Positions 20,300 to 34,836 of a stretch of 64,000 nucleotides of DNA are shown in pieces. Made by a program: the position numbers and the translations under genes. Source of the DNA: Erythrophleum ivorense (taxonomy: Eukaryota > Streptophyta > Magnoliopsida > Fabales > Fabaceae); NCBI GenBank assembly GCA_026724425.1, contig JAIUCV010000004.1, positions 1,622,001-1,686,000 on the forward strand. The letters run 5' to 3'. A model generated the notes under the pieces. That model ran no database searches. It was not told the origin of the DNA and saw nothing but the letters and a program-made list of their open reading frames with translations. Position 1 is the stretch's first letter. Each line of letters opens with the position of its first letter.

Positions 20300-21700
20300 G
20301 TCCAATTATAATCGACCCGATTGCCCCTTCATGGTGCATCAAATTTAGATTATCATTAAATTTAAGTAGTTGAAATTTAATTTTTTCATATTAATTATTA
20401 TTTTTAATTTAATAATTAAAATTTTATTTTATTCTATTTTATCTTTTAAAATAAAAAATAAAAATCTAAAAAAAATCAAATCTAAATCATTCAAATTTAA
20501 TTTAAATTATACCAATAACCTGTCTTGTAATTTTAAGTAACATTGCCAATATCGTGCATTCTAAATTAAACATTTAAGATTGATGAATTAAGAAATGAAA
20601 AATATGTAAGATTTTGTTAAGTACGTCATGATAGATCAAATACAACATGCATTCAGGATTTAGTAATTTAATTATTTTTTAAATATGAACTATTTTTTAA
20701 ATTATTGTTTTATCGTTACTAAAAAATTTATATATCATATTTTCATTATAGAATATTATAATTAAAATTTTTATATAAATCTTATCATTTAGTTAAACTA
20801 AAATTGCTCTTTATTACATATTTTTAGAAAATAATTCAAAAAATATTTTAAAATAAATAAAAATTGAAAAAGTAAACAGACATATAATAAATATTAAAAA
20901 GAAGTAACTAAATTACAATGCACTTCGGGTTTGATTCCTTTGGAGGAGCTTTTAAAATTAAAATCGTAAATATATTAAATTAATGTTAGAGGAATTCCCC
21001 TCTAAAATCGCTTAGAAATTTAGTCCATGTTAAATCCAAAGACACCATTGACGTAAAAAGTTAAAAAAAAAAATTAATAGCATACAAAAGTTTATTGCAA
21101 TTAATTTAGGATTAAGTTGGGGATAAAATAATGTACTTTTGAAAATATTAAACTAAATTGATAATATTAAACATCTAAAAATTAAATTGATGAATATAAT
21201 TTTTTTCAAAAAACTAAGATAATAATTTATTCGACTTAGCCCAGGTTAACTGATTTCTTTTCTGGGTGTTTGTAAGCCACGGGCCTTATCTTTTTCCACC
21301 TTATTGAAGAAAGCAAGTTGTCTAAAATGAAAAATATAAAGGCGAGCCTTCTCAAAAATTTGCTTTTGGTGAAACCCAAAGTATAACCGCAGGTGTTTCC
21401 TAGGCCTAAGCCTAACTTTTCAGAATGAGATAAGCCCAAGTTGTCCATGACCAAAAATATACTATGGAGCCCAAGATAGAGCCCATTATCTGTTTTACAA
21501 GAAGGATCAGCTTAAAGGAGTACATAAAATAGTTGTATTAAAAAAAAAGAACATAAAATACAAAACGTAATTGCTTCTTCTTTCTTGAAATTTGAATTTC
21601 CTGCAAGACATTTTCTCCTTTCTAAGATGAATTTTTGATAAAGATCTTATGTAATTATATTGTGCACTTTTTTGAGTATTTAATATATAAATATTTTGTT
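20300..21700. other. Intergenic, no gene seen
   Basis: AT-rich sequence. A minus-strand open frame of 72 codons at 21236-21454 has no recognisable motif and is not called. Confidence 0.55.
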
Positions 21701-21703
21701 TAT

Positions 21704-22578
21704 GGGTAAAATACAACACTACCCTATGATTTGATATCGCTCGTTTGTTGTTGATTATCTTGTGATTAAAAAATTTGCAATTAAGTAGCTTGTGATTAGC
21801 TTTGTGAGCTTGTTGCAATCTTCTGTTTTTTTTTTTTCTATCTTTAGAAAATTGACGAATCCTTATTTTTACTCCCATTTTTCATACAACTTCCTATTTT
21901 TCTGTTTCTTTTTTTTTTTTAAACAAAATTCTTGATTTCTCATGATGGAAAAACTAAAAATTCTTTACAAGTTAATTGAAATATCAAATTCGACATACAA
22001 AATACTATATTTTTTTTTCAAATTATCCCTAAACAAAGTCCTAATTTTGCTATAACTTCCTAATATCCTATAATGTGAAAATTAAAACTTATCCTTAGGT
22101 CATTTAAAGTTCTAAATTTGGCAAACACAGTACAATATATTTCTCAAATTTTATCTGGAATCCCTAATTTGTTCTCCAATTTGACCCTAAATCCTTAATT
22201 TTTTATGAGATTTCTAATTTCATATGCAGTGAAAATTAAAATTCCTCCATTGACTAATCGAAATCCCAACTACAACACAACCTAATATCCTTCCTAAATA
22301 TTGTCTCTTAACAAAACTTCCAATTTTGCCCAAAATTCTTTATTTGTTTATGAAATATTTAATTTCATATGCAACAAGGCCTAAAATCTCTACCTTGGCC
22401 AATTAAAATATCTAATTTTATAACAAATTTAGAAACCAACAAAATTGGGTCATGTGTGCAATACTAGAGTGCTAATGATGAAAAACCACAAGGTACCTAA
22501 ATGCAAACTTTTAAATCATAAGGTAATCAATTACAAATAACCTAAACTACAAGGTAATAAACTATATTTTACCCTTTA
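21704..22578. mobile_element. Non-autonomous MULE-like element with ~100-bp terminal inverted repeats
   Basis: The left end GGGTAAAATACA, then CCCTATGATTT, GATTATCTTGTGATT and TAGCTTGTGATT, is mirrored at the right end as AAACCACAAGGTACC, AAATCATAAGGTAATC, CTACAAGGTAAT and TATTTTACCC. The element is about 870 bp. Its interior holds about four diverged ~140-bp tandem units (starting near 21935, 22070, 22215 and 22360; landmarks TTTCATATG, GAAAATTAAAA, and a cytosine-rich CCCTAA or CTTCCTAA). No transposase and no clear 9-bp target duplication were seen. Confidence 0.6.
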
Positions 22579-22599
22579 TTTGTTTGATATTTTTATTGA

Positions 22600-24030
22600 C
22601 TAGCACACTAATTTAAATGTTAATAGGTAATGTCAAATTAGGCAAAATATTGATCTTTTGTGCCAATGAATTAGTAGCTTACGTGACAGAATTTAAAAAT
22701 TAACATCTATTTCATATCGAATAGTTAATCCCTACTTAACTCTATTGAAAAACAATATAGAGAAAAAATATGCATACCAATGGAGATGGAGTCATAATAA
22801 AGGTTTTAAAATGTATGGTAAAGATAATATCTTTTTTAAGTGTTATTTGCCCACGCTAGTTACTACAAAGTAAAGGCAAAACAACTTTAGGATTGACTAG
22901 AAAAACTAAAAAAATTGCACTAAACAATTGTGAAATTCTCTCTCCAAACAAACTATTTAAAAGAAAAATAGAGAATTTTCCTTGCCATGAAATATGTCAT
23001 CATCATTAATCATCATCAACATTATTAATTCATGGTTCAACACTTTTTTATAAGAATTTTCCTTAACTATCATGCCTCTTTAAACATAAAGAATCAATAG
23101 AATTATTCTTGTTTGAATAATTATAACCCTTAATTATAGAATATAATAGTCCACTGATAGTCTAATGTTTTGCAATTTTCAATATCTATATTAATTTGAA
23201 ATATTCTTCATTTTTCTTGAAGATAAGTATATTTTAGTCACTAAAAAAAGCATTTAAATTCCCTCAAATTTCTTTTATGACATATGGGAAGATTTTTATT
23301 TATCAAAGAGTAAAGACTATGAGAGTCTTTTATCTCTTTAATGTACAACTTGAGAAACATAGTGATTTCACACAAATTTACACCTATATTTTTTAAATTA
23401 TCTTTAACAATTTATTTAGTTTGAAAAACTAAATAATTTCACTATCTATAGAATAATATATAAAGAAAGTTATCTTTTGATTTGAACTTTTATTTAAATT
23501 TAAAATTTTAACAAAACTAATTATAATAATTAAGCTTTGAACCATACTTTTAAAATTAGAACATAAAATACCACAAATAGAAAATTAAGTAATATTTTAA
23601 AAATAATTCACTAAAAATTGAACACTCATTTTTACATATGCTACATAGTCAGGATAATTGATGAGTGGTGATAAACCCACAAAACATCTAGTCCTCTAGT
23701 TAATGGTTTGTCGTTGAAAGGACATTTTTAGCAATGACTCATATGCCTCTAAAAATACCTTTTGCATGGCAATATTTTATAAAACCAAATTAATAAGAAT
23801 TCAATTATTACCACTAAATAGTTTTAGCAGCTACATATCATTTTTAGTGGCAATTTTTTTTGTTATTACTAAAAGCTTATCACTTGAGATTCTAGCAATG
23901 ATAGAGACTTTTGCACTTTTAGCGTCAATTTTTGCCGTTGCTAAAAGCATTTATTTTTGGTAGTATAATAACTAATTTTAATAAAATATGTTGTATTTTT
24001 ATATCATATAAATACTAACTTAATTGACTA
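22600..24030. other. Intergenic with a possible CACTA-type fragment, no gene seen
   Basis: At 23700-23965 short motifs of the form TTTTAGTGGCAATTTTT and TTTTAGCGTCAATTTTTGCC, with TTGCTAAAAG, alternate in both orientations. This is reminiscent of subterminal repeats of plant CACTA elements. The rest is AT-rich. Confidence 0.4.
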
Positions 24031-24035
24031 AAATT

Positions 24036-24478
24036 TTATTTTGATCTCTTGTAAATATAACATTTCTTAATTTAGTCTTTTATAAAATTATCTTATCAAT
24101 TTGATCCTTTATATATAAGATATTTCTCAATTTAATTTCTCATAAATAATATTGTTATCAATAATATTCTTTTATCAATTTATTATAAATAAAATTAATA
24201 GTATATTGATGAAAAAATTATTTATAACATATCAAAAAATATGTTACACATACCGTTATATTTATTAATTTCATTTATAGTAAATTGATAGAAGGATATT
24301 ATTGATATCAATTTTAATTATGAGAGATCAAATTAAAAAGGTAATTTTATATATGAGAAACCAACTTAATTAATAAATATTCTATTTGTAAGAGATTAAA
24401 TTAACAAAATAATTCTAATTATGAGAAACTAAATTGAGAAATTTCATATCTACATAAGAACAAAATGAGATTTTACTC
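24036..24478. mobile_element. MITE family C copy 1, long inverted arms
   Basis: AAATTTTATTTTGATCTCTT and following TTTCTTAATTTAGTC at the left end are mirrored by CTAAATTGAGAAATTTC and AAAATGAGATTTTAC at the right. Arms extend over more than 100 bp. The central piece AATTTCATTTATAGTAAATT with GATAGAAGGATATTATTGAT also occurs in the second copy at about 53240-53730. Confidence 0.6.
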
Positions 24479-24479
24479 T

Positions 24480-26045
24480 AATTTGATCTTTCTCATCTAA
24501 ATTTTGTGTATTGTAAATAGGTATAACATTTTTTTAAGGAATTATTTATTATAATATAGAACTTCCCTCCAAAAATATAATTTTGGCTCTGCCCGTAGAC
24601 TAAGAACTCTATGTACCTAAACATAAACTTTACTATCAGAGCATAATTAAAAAAAATGTCAATAAGTCAAAACAAAAAATTAAAAAAAATCTGTCATAAA
24701 TGTCAAATTAAAAGGCTAGATTAAAAAAATTATAAAGAAAAAAAAAAACAAAATAGATAGGTAAATTTATATTTTTTAATGTTGGGTTGAAGATGATGGT
24801 ATATTAATCATTCGCCCTTTGTATGTGAAAAACATGGTGAGACAACTAAATTAACTGAGACACGACTTCTCATTTCATTAACCAATTGCTTAATGTAATC
24901 GCTCTCCAATCAAACTAAATAACTAATAAAACTTGTGTCCTTCGCTAATCACTCCCAGCATATCTCCATAAAATCCTACTATTCTAAAACCCAATAATTA
25001 CACCTGCAAGTAAATTAATCAAGGACAACCTTATCCATTAGTTGTCTGTATTAATTCTTAACCCATTCACATGCCCAAAGTTGAACCTAAACCCTCCACT
25101 ATTGGGTTATGCAAACCATGATTAATATTAAACGTCGCATTCAAATTTCGTCATGTACATACGTAGTGAAAGTCATTTTTCACATATAGAGAGTAAGTCC
25201 AACCCTACATGGCATGTGTCACACGCAACTTCATCGTGTCGCCGCACGCTATTGTATCGTTAGAACTTTGGAGCTTACCCGCCAAACGAAACCTCGCTGC
25301 ATCATCCTTTATTTCTTAATCTATTTGTGTACAATCAATTATACACATTAAATATGAGAGCTGGGGTTTCGTTTTCAATGGTTTTTAGGGCTTTGTTTTT
25401 TTTAATAATAGTAGTTAATGTCTATGTCTACAGAGCATGCGACTTCCTCCGCCACATATGCTAATGGATGTTATATTTGAGGAGAATGACGTTATTATAT
25501 ATAGATACATTATTGATAATAAATCATCAATGAAATGCTGGGTTGGTGTCTAAACAATCCAAAAAAGAAAGGGATATCAATTGTAACAAGTAATAATGTA
25601 TCATACCACCAGAAATTTTAAACCCTTAATTATTGGTGAGGGTTTGGATCTGGAAGAACAGAAAATTCACAAGTTGATCATCTTGTTCATACTGCATTTT
25701 CCTCTTTAATATTTCTTTATATTAATGTAGTTAGTTAATGAAATAAATATATTCTTTCCTCCCAAGTTGACAATGTCTAATTTGCTAGTTTCAGAAGAAG
25801 GTGCAGTTGCTGTTCCTTTTTCATCCTTCTCGAATTACAGATATCTCATAAAAGAATGTAACAATTTGTATTTAATTATAATTTTTAATCATGTATTTTT
25901 ATAAAATATATATCAATAGTATTTTAAATGAATGAATATTTCGGTAATTGAAAATTTTACACTCTTTTGATTTATTTTTTCAAAGTCTTAACATTTCATT
26001 TCAATCTTTTAAAGAACACTTTAATTTTGTCATCACATTAAATTT
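24480..26045. other. Intergenic, no gene seen
   Basis: AT-rich, with slightly higher GC near 25190-25310. No supported reading frame or RNA. Confidence 0.5.
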
Positions 26046-26048
26046 CAA

Positions 26049-26353
26049 AGTAAATTATACTTACCTTCCCAAATTAGGTTTTATTAAAAATACACGAAAT
26101 TATTTTTTTATTTTTTAAATATACACGAATTTTTCTTAAAATAATAAATTATGTTATACTTTAGTTTAGTTTTAAATTTTTTGATCAAAATACTCTTAAT
26201 TTAAAGTTTTTTTAGCATAAAAAGATATATTTAGGTTAATGAAAAAATTTAGTCAAAAAATTAAAATTAAACTAAAGTGTAAGATAATTTTTTGTTTTAT
26301 AAAAGAGATTTGTGTATATTTAAAAAATAGATGGAAGATCTATATAATTTATT
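26049..26353. mobile_element. MITE family B copy
   Basis: Inverted ends AGTAAATTATAC and TATATAATTTATTTT surround two mirrored arms containing TTAAATATACACGAATT and its reverse-complement counterpart. The centre has TTTTTGATCAAAATACTC. Related copies are at 32871-33087, 41330-41550 and 56672-56930. Confidence 0.6.
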
Positions 26354-29300
26354 TTAAATCTTATTAATAGAGGTGTGTGATATTACATAATGTAAAGTTA
26401 GTGTAATTGTTAAATGTAAAATATGATATAAATTAATATCATAATATGTAAAATACATGAAAATGTAAGATATAATAACCATATCTATATATGAGTTTAG
26501 ATTTTTTAGAATTTTTTATTGTAAAATTTTTATAAAGTTTAAAAGAAAAATAAATAAAAGAAGGATTAAAAAGAAGTTGATATTATACACACTTTTATTT
26601 ATTGTCACTCTTTTTTGAATTTTATAATAAAAAAATTTAAAAAGTATTGGCCCAAAAAAAAACAAAAAAGAGGACTCTGAAAGGATCCTTACACATTTAT
26701 ATACCTACCATACGATTTCGATCTTTGAGTGATAACATCGAGTTTTGCTTCAGGCCAATATATGTCATTCTCCATTCAAATAACAATTAATAATATGATT
26801 GACTTTGTGACATTGGTACCTTTCCAATTGGGAATCTTTTAAATGCTTTTTTCGTAGTTTCCCACAATTGAATTGCCAAATTGTCAAGCATATTATGTAG
26901 TCATAAAGTTGAAAAATTACCCAAAAAAAGAAAAAAGAGACTTGAAATTTGCAATTAACTTACCAATAACCAACGAAGAATGAGTTTTTTTTTTTTTTTT
27001 GTGTGTGTCACACACCACTCTTTCAATCCTGTTGGTGATCAATTCACAAGCTCAATAATCTTCCTAAGAAAAGACTTAATTATTTTTAATAAAGTTCATA
27101 TATTCCACTACGCAGAAAGTTCTGAAGAAGAGATAAGCTTAAATATATATACGTGTGAGAGACATAACTTCTAACATCAACATCCATACACGTGGGTTCC
27201 TCATTTGGATAAGGTGATGATGGAGCCATTCCTCAGCCAGGCCCAGCCAATTATTTCCTTCCTCTTCTTTGCCATGTTTTACGAACACAGATCAAGCTCG
27301 AAGCCTCTCTTTGTCGTGTTTAGAGAACCGAAGGAGCAAGAAGACCAGTATACACTAAATAAGGCTATGACTCTCCCCATCAAGATGTACCACGTGTCCT
27401 CGTGAAGACAATGAGTTGATAAGAATTACAAATATGCATCACTTTACCAATTTTAAATATATTAATTACGAAATATTGTATCTTTGCCTTTAATTATAAT
27501 TTTTCAATGAATTTATTCTTTCAGATACACAAAGTCAATGTGAAAGATGCATATTTAAAATTGTCCATGGAAAAGAGGAACTTAACCCTGATTAATGCAC
27601 AAGATAATTGGAGGATGTCCTTGTTGAACACAAAATAATAATAATAATAATAAGCTAATTTTATCATTTATTTATTGCAAATTGAATCTTTTGTCATCTA
27701 AATTAGATGTGATGTTTAACTGGATCAATACCATGTATATGTATGTATCACATGAAGCAAATTATATTTATTCACTAAAATCTTTGTCTCTAATTATTTT
27801 TTTCTTAATCAATTAATTACAGTAAGATAAATAATTGAACTGATTAATTACAAAATTTAACTACAACATATTTTAAAACAAATGAATATTCCATACATAT
27901 TAATTATTCACAAGCACAACGGATTTGAAAAATGATTATTTTTTAATAAATTGCAAAGCATTTTTATACTTTTTAGTAAAATATTAGCAAAAAATCATCA
28001 CTAACAAAAATTCACCAAATTAATTAATTGAATTTCATCATCAAAATTAAGTGCAATTAGGTAATAAGTTAAAAAGTTTATATAAAGAAAAGTAATTAGG
28101 TAAAAAGATAGGATATCTGTCTTTTAACAATTTAGGCATACTTTTCTGAGGAACAAAATCATAAATCCACTTGATGGATATCATAGAATGTACCTATTTT
28201 TGGTTATGGTGGGCCATTGGGAAGATCATAATGGTGGATAAGGCAGGATAATCTCAAAAGTAGAGTAAAAGAGAGAGAAAGCTTGTAAACAAATAATAAT
28301 TTAAAAAATTTAAAGAGATAGTAATATAATGATTAAATGAAATAAAAAGTATAATTTATAACTTTAGTGGAGTCTAAGTAGATTACTTATGGAGTATAAG
28401 TTTAACGCTAAAGATGTTCTTTTTTTAATATAATTATAAGAGTCTTTATTTATAAACTTTACAAATGGTAAACTAATAATAATGATAAGGTTAAACAACT
28501 TAACTATAAAATCATAAAGTCATTTAGTTAAGTGATTTGTCTTGTTAAAATTATTTTGCTTAGAACAATTTGAATAATTTGTTGTACTAATTTTTTGAAT
28601 GAAACTCGATAAATAATAATAATTAAGTGTTTTTAACTATAGTTTAGGACAATTTAAATTTTTATGATTAGACAACACCTATAACAATACCATTAAAGTG
28701 GTCAATTAAGAAATAGCACAAACAAAATCCCACTGGCTCTACAGAGTTAAATACTTTTCCAAAGAAAAAAAAAATCCACTGGCTGGAAGAATGTCCAACG
28801 TGGGGTGTGGGGTGCTTGTGTTGGAGCTTTGGCCAACAATTCTGCGGAGGTATATGGTACCATCTCAAAAGATTAAGATGATGTCATTACAATAATCAAC
28901 CTTTAATGATGGTATCTTCAATAACATATTAAAAGCATATAGTCATTAATAAAATATATAATTATTTACAAATCTGATTGAATATATAGTTATTTATACA
29001 AGACCTAAATTGTTGATTAACTAATACGTATTTAACTAACATCATCTTGTCTTATTATTGGCTTCATTTTTATATGAAAAATTATTTTGATTACGCAACA
29101 AGACCATAATTAATTAATCGATTCCATATGCTGTCATTACCAACGTACTAGTTTCTCAGTATACAGTATCGTGGTTCCATTAGAGTATAATCGTATATTT
29201 CAATTGTCTTAATTAATTAAACAAATTATAGGTTATAATCATATACGTAGCAAGATATGGGATTGGCTAATGTTTCTATTTTAGATCATGAATTCGAATA

Positions 29301-29821
29301 TGGCTCACGTCGATCAGGAAGTAAAAAGACAAAAAACAAAAATGGTAACACGCCCTAACGACGATACCAAAAGTCATTAGACTTGGAGAGGATTAATTGA
29401 GAAGTATTGTCACTTAACTACAAAAGATTAATAACTCTGTGTAACCTCTAAAAGTCGCTAATATAGCTGGATGCGAAAGAACGAAAGTGTGTTTATGCTT
29501 CGTTTTCCACCACAAATTAAAATGACTTCGAAAGACGTATACCTGATGGGGTTCTGGAAAAATTAGTTTTTTTTTTTCCGTTCTTTTCCCAGTGAAAACG
29601 AAGTTATATATTAATCAACCATATGTCCTCCTCCAGTTAGGCAAAAGTCACAATAAGTACAAGCAACATGTATAAGTACGATAAGCAAATGGGCAAATAG
29701 ATATGAGCTCTAAGAGATGTCCAAAAGCCACAAAACAAAACCGAACTTAACTGATATAATAATACTCGGGTTCTTGTATTTTTGTTTTCTCATACAAAAA
29801 GAGAAGAGAAAATTGATTGAA

Positions 29822-29865
<44 letters not shown>

Positions 29866-32800
29866 AGAACTATGTTATTCTGAAAGCGTTATTAAAAGCA
29901 ACTTTTTTACAAGTCTATTTTGAAATTGGAAAATGTAAAGCCAGAAATGAAGATTACAAAGATAATTTATTTCGCAATTTTTCTTTAAGTAATATAGATG
30001 AAAAAAATGAAAACAATCCTTGTGGGTTTCTTAAATCACGGATGAGTTCATTATTAGCAAGATACAACTGGAAGAAGCATTTATTTGTTAAAAAGTGATA
30101 AGAAATATAAAAGATAAAGAAGATGAAAATTGTGCCCAAAAAATGTGCATGGTTCACTTTTTCTTTAAATGATATTTACTTCCACTATGTCTGCTATTGG
30201 ATATATTACAAAATTTTATAATGTATTTGGAGTATCCCCAGATTGACAGAGTAATTTTTAGAATCTCTCTTATAAAATTTTATAAAACTTTAGGGAAAAA
30301 CTAAAGGAAAAAGGGATAGATTATTTTCTGTATTTTTTATTATGTCAAACTCTTTTTTATAAAAAAAATAAACAAGCACAATTCTTTCAAAGAGTTGTAT
30401 TTTTTAAGTTGTTAACTCTTCAAAGAATTAGATCTTTTCTATTTATAATTTAAATTTGAAATCAAAATAATTTTAGAAATAAAAATCATATTAGAAAATA
30501 ATCCATTAAATTAATTTCAATCCAGCGCACATACAAAACTTAATTTTCAAAATTAGTTATCTCCAACAGAATAATATCAATTTTGTACGTATATGTAGAA
30601 TTATTAACTATTATAGTATTAGATAGAAACGTATACCTACATCCACGTTTGCCTAATTTGCATGTTGATTGTCTGCATTGGCCTAATTCCCATTGGATAT
30701 TCTAAAGTAAATTCTATGCCCATAATTAGTTCTAATGAAATCATGCAACTTGATCAAGTAAAAAAAATATTAAAATTAGGTAACTTGGTGAATAAAACAT
30801 ATATATATATATATATATATATATTAGGCTTTGTTTCTTTGCTTTTTTTTTTTTTAATGTAAATTAGTTAGTTTGGTCATTCTTTTTACTTGATACCAAT
30901 TACCATTAACATAATCTTGAAGTAATATTAGTCTACTTGAAGTGACACCCGCCATTAGATTAAAATATTCATCTCCAAAAAAGAAAATTATCTTAAACAA
31001 CTCACAAATATATCAATCACTAAATTTAATTGAAGCTAGTTTAATTTCCAAAGCTTGTAAGTGACCTCCAATTAATAAGGATATAAGTGGCAGGTATAAT
31101 GTGAATTTCCAAGAGTTGTATCATCCAACTTGACTTTTTTCATGAAAGGGACTAGTCTTGATATAAAACTCCATATGTTATCTTCAATTTTTTGTGGCTC
31201 ATTTGGTACACAAAAAGTTGAGTATAAAAATGAAAATAAAAATAAAAATAAAAAAAGTGATTTTATAAATAAAAAATACCTATAATACTCTTACTTTTAA
31301 TAATTAAATAATGATTGATAGATAATATTAAAAATAATAAATAATAATTATAAAATTAAAATTAAAATTTCATCTAACTTTCATTTTATTTTCTCATTTC
31401 CTGAGTCATACCAAACATGCCGTTGCTCTTTTTCTAACAAGAATGTTCTTCGTTCCTTATTCAACTTATTTTTCGTTCCTATCAGAAAGACACGATGGAT
31501 TGAATTGGCTAAGGCTCTTATCCATTTTCCACATGGAAACGCGGCAAATATACATTGAATAGCCAGAAAGTTCCAAGCTTGTATGGTGGGACTGTGTGTT
31601 TTATGTATGTGTGCATGTGCTTGTAATATTCTAAATAAACGGATAAGGGAAGTTGAAGTATCCGTAAAGACATTGCAAGTATTTGATTGGCTTTGATGGA
31701 TCTATATATTTTATATTTATATCTTAAAAAGTTACAATAATGAAAGGATTATAAAGAAAAAAAATTATATAAGGACAATAAAGAATAGAAAAAAAAATAT
31801 TTTTCTAATATAAATATTTTGACCTTTTGCTAAGACAGATAATCAGGTATTCGATGTGTGGTTCGATCGGGAAAAAACAATTCAGAATTTTTAAAAAAAA
31901 TAAATAAAAGAAGATTTTAAAAGATGTATGGAGGAAATTATTGCACGTCTCCACTGGTTATAATAATAAGAATGCATTACCAAACCATTACAAGCGGTTA
32001 CGTTGGGAATCCATGTAATGACCATATTAGAGAAAAGGTTACCACTTTATGTCATCATCAGAATATATTACCAAAATGGAAAAAGAGCGCATTGCTGATA
32101 TATGATTAATAATTTAATTGGGATGTGGAACTTTTATTTAAGTGTTAATGTGTCCTAATTTTTTTTTTTTAAAAAGTAAGAATCCTCCTCATCAGTATCT
32201 TGAAGGCATAGTTATTGATCAAGTTATCAACACTTTGAATTTTATATCGAATGAATTAATAATTTAATTATTAAAATATTATTTTTAATTTGTTATTTTA
32301 AAGATAATTTTTTTGAATTTAATCTTCTAATTTTTCTCCCAAATTTATGTGGTTTTTTTAGGAAGTATTTTTAGTTTTCTAATGTACTGAAATGTAGCTC
32401 ATTTTTTTTATTGAAGACATAGCAAATTCATATTATCAGTTAGCAATTACGTGAGATTCTATTTTTTAACTATTAAGGGAAACACTTTGATTAGATAAAT
32501 TAAAAGGTTCTATTTTAAATGATTATATTAAAAAATAATTATTTAAAAATTAACTTAATAAATTTTATTTTAAAAGACTAAATTAAAATAAAGGTAATCC
32601 TTGAATGGTAAAATTATGAATTTACTCTTTTATATTTTATCTTTCCCCGTTCCATGATGGACGTATTTAACCTGATTATTGACAAGGGAGAAAAGTTTTC
32701 AAGTCAAAGTTAGGTTTATAAACTTTTCAACCATGGTTAGTTTTGAAAGCAATTTCAAATCACCCCTTCGACTTCAAATTAATTATGAATTGAGTTGAAA

Positions 32801-32870
32801 ATTTTAATCATGCTCAGTCAAATAATAAGATTCAATTAATAGGTGTAACAACGTTTTATTATATATTTAT
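26354..32870. other. Intergenic, microsatellites, no gene seen
   Basis: Contains long (AT)n tracts at 29824-29863 and about 30798-30824, and a (TAA)n tract near 27637-27652. A small GC-richer patch at 27180-27410 carries a 66-codon open frame (27205-27405) between two perfect CACGTG palindromes (27189-27194 and 27391-27396). The frame matches no family I know, so I do not call it a gene. Confidence 0.5.
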
Positions 32871-33087
32871 GAGTAAATTACATAAACCTTATCTTGAAAT
32901 TATACGAATATCTGTTAAAACAAAAACTAATGTTACACTTTATTTTAATTTTGATTAAAATACTCTATATTAACTGTTAATGTATATTTTTTTATGGGGA
33001 GTATTTTAATTAAAAAAAATTAAAATTGATCCAAAATAAATATTTATATAATTTTAATAAAATTTAAAATAATATGTACAATTTACT
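32871..33087. mobile_element. MITE family B copy
   Basis: Ends GAGTAAATTACATAAACC and GTACAATTTACTTT, interior TTACACTTTATTTTAATTTT and a mirrored AATTAAAAT arm, as in the other family B copies. About 217 bp, no coding capacity. Confidence 0.6.
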
Positions 33088-34836
33088 TTGTATTTATGTG
33101 GAAAACATGATCTCTAATACAAAATTTGAGTTAGAGATTTATATTCATTTCTTGTTGGAAGCTGATGCACCACGTTCGTTGGACACCAAGTTGATTGGAA
33201 TCTGACTCCACGGTGCATTTCAAAAGATAAAGGGCAATACGCATAATTATAATTTAATATTCAAACGCGAAAACGTAATATTTTAATTTCTTAAACTATA
33301 TTAAGAAAATAAAAATATTATATATCAATAAAATTTAATTTTTAAACGCATGATTTAAAAATATATACTAGTAAAAAAATATGTGAAAAAATTTATAAAA
33401 ATGATAAAGACATAAAACATGTTATTTTTTAAGATTTAAGTACTAAAATTGTAATTAGATTATAGTTTAAAAGGTTGTATGTAACTTTTTCAACAATAAA
33501 ATTTGTGTTAGTAAAATATTTATCATGTAATTAAAAAAAACTAAAATAAACAACTAGATAGCATTTTATAATTTAATTTATGAAATTCTATAATCATGAA
33601 ATGGAAATATATAATTCTACCTTTTCCACTTAGCACTGAATATAAAAATATTACATTCATTATACAAACTAAATTTCCAATTTTAAATTTCGATTACGCA
33701 AGCATCAATCCCTTAAACATATAAAATTGAGAGTTGAGTCATAATTATATGAAAATTATTCCATTATAATCAAAGTAGTCATTAATCAAATCCACGTCCA
33801 CAACACGTCATGTCCTATGAAGGTGGCCCGCAAGTTTCTGCCTCATTTCTTTTTTGACAATATGATGCAATCCATTAGATTATTTAATTTGAAACTCACA
33901 TATTAGATTATTAAAAAAAATTAATTATTGTATATATAATATACCTTTTTTATTAATATTTCTATCAGTTTAAAATAAATCTTTCAAGAAACGTTCTGAA
34001 ATTAAAATTTTACATGCATGATAATAATCCCTCAAAGTTGTTGAAGAAAAAAATTGTTATTTTGGATAATATTTAAAAATACTCTATCTATCATAATAAT
34101 AGAAGGAAAAAAATCTTCTCCAAACTTGAAGTTACTTGTAAATAATTTTTAAAATTAAAAATAGCTTCATCAAAAATTCACATTTTAAACTTTTTTTTAA
34201 TCTATTTCATCTTTTACGATGTTATTCCATATGTTGCTTCAAAACTTCATTTGAAAAAAAAAATTATATATAATTCTTTATGTTCTTATTATTAAATTTT
34301 TTAATCAAAATATGATATATATATATATATTAATAATAATATGACATTTATATAATTTTTATAAAAAATTATATAATTCTCCAATAAATTATGCAAACAT
34401 CATACTCTAATTTAAGAAATTAATAATAAGTATATAAATTATTGCATATAAATCTACTCCTTTATTATATTATTATAATGTTTTGAATTAGATGTGATGG
34501 TATTAAAGATAAATAAAACTTATTATATTAATTATGAAAAGATTTGAAGTAACATAAAATAATGACATTAAGGGTTAAATAAAGAAAAAAAATCTATTTC
34601 TTTGAGTATCAAATACGAGGGACCTATTTTTCAGTTTTAAAAATTTAGGGACCTATTTACAAACAACTCAAAATTCAATAATAATTTTTTTGATTTTTCC
34701 ATAATAATTAAAAATAGGCGACGGTTTTGTAGTTAAAATTGTGAGAAAAAATTTATTTCAAATAAAATCTGAAAATAATATTGGCGGTGTTCTTGTGGGT
34801 GAGTCTCCGAGATCAGCCGGTAGACGGTAACTAGCC
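33088..34836. other. Intergenic, asparagine synthetase upstream region
   Basis: AT-rich with one dispersed-repeat copy at about 34280-34450. The proximal promoter of the asparagine synthetase gene has a TATA-like GCATTATAAGTAG near 34905-34917, which places transcription start around 34940. Confidence 0.5.

Noticed and set aside
21236..21454. 72-codon minus-strand frame in a slightly GC-richer patch
   Set aside because: No homology signal that I can recognise, no splice or promoter context.
29817..30098. Open frame beginning in the (AT)n tract
   Set aside because: The start is pure microsatellite and the rest is AT-rich without a family match.
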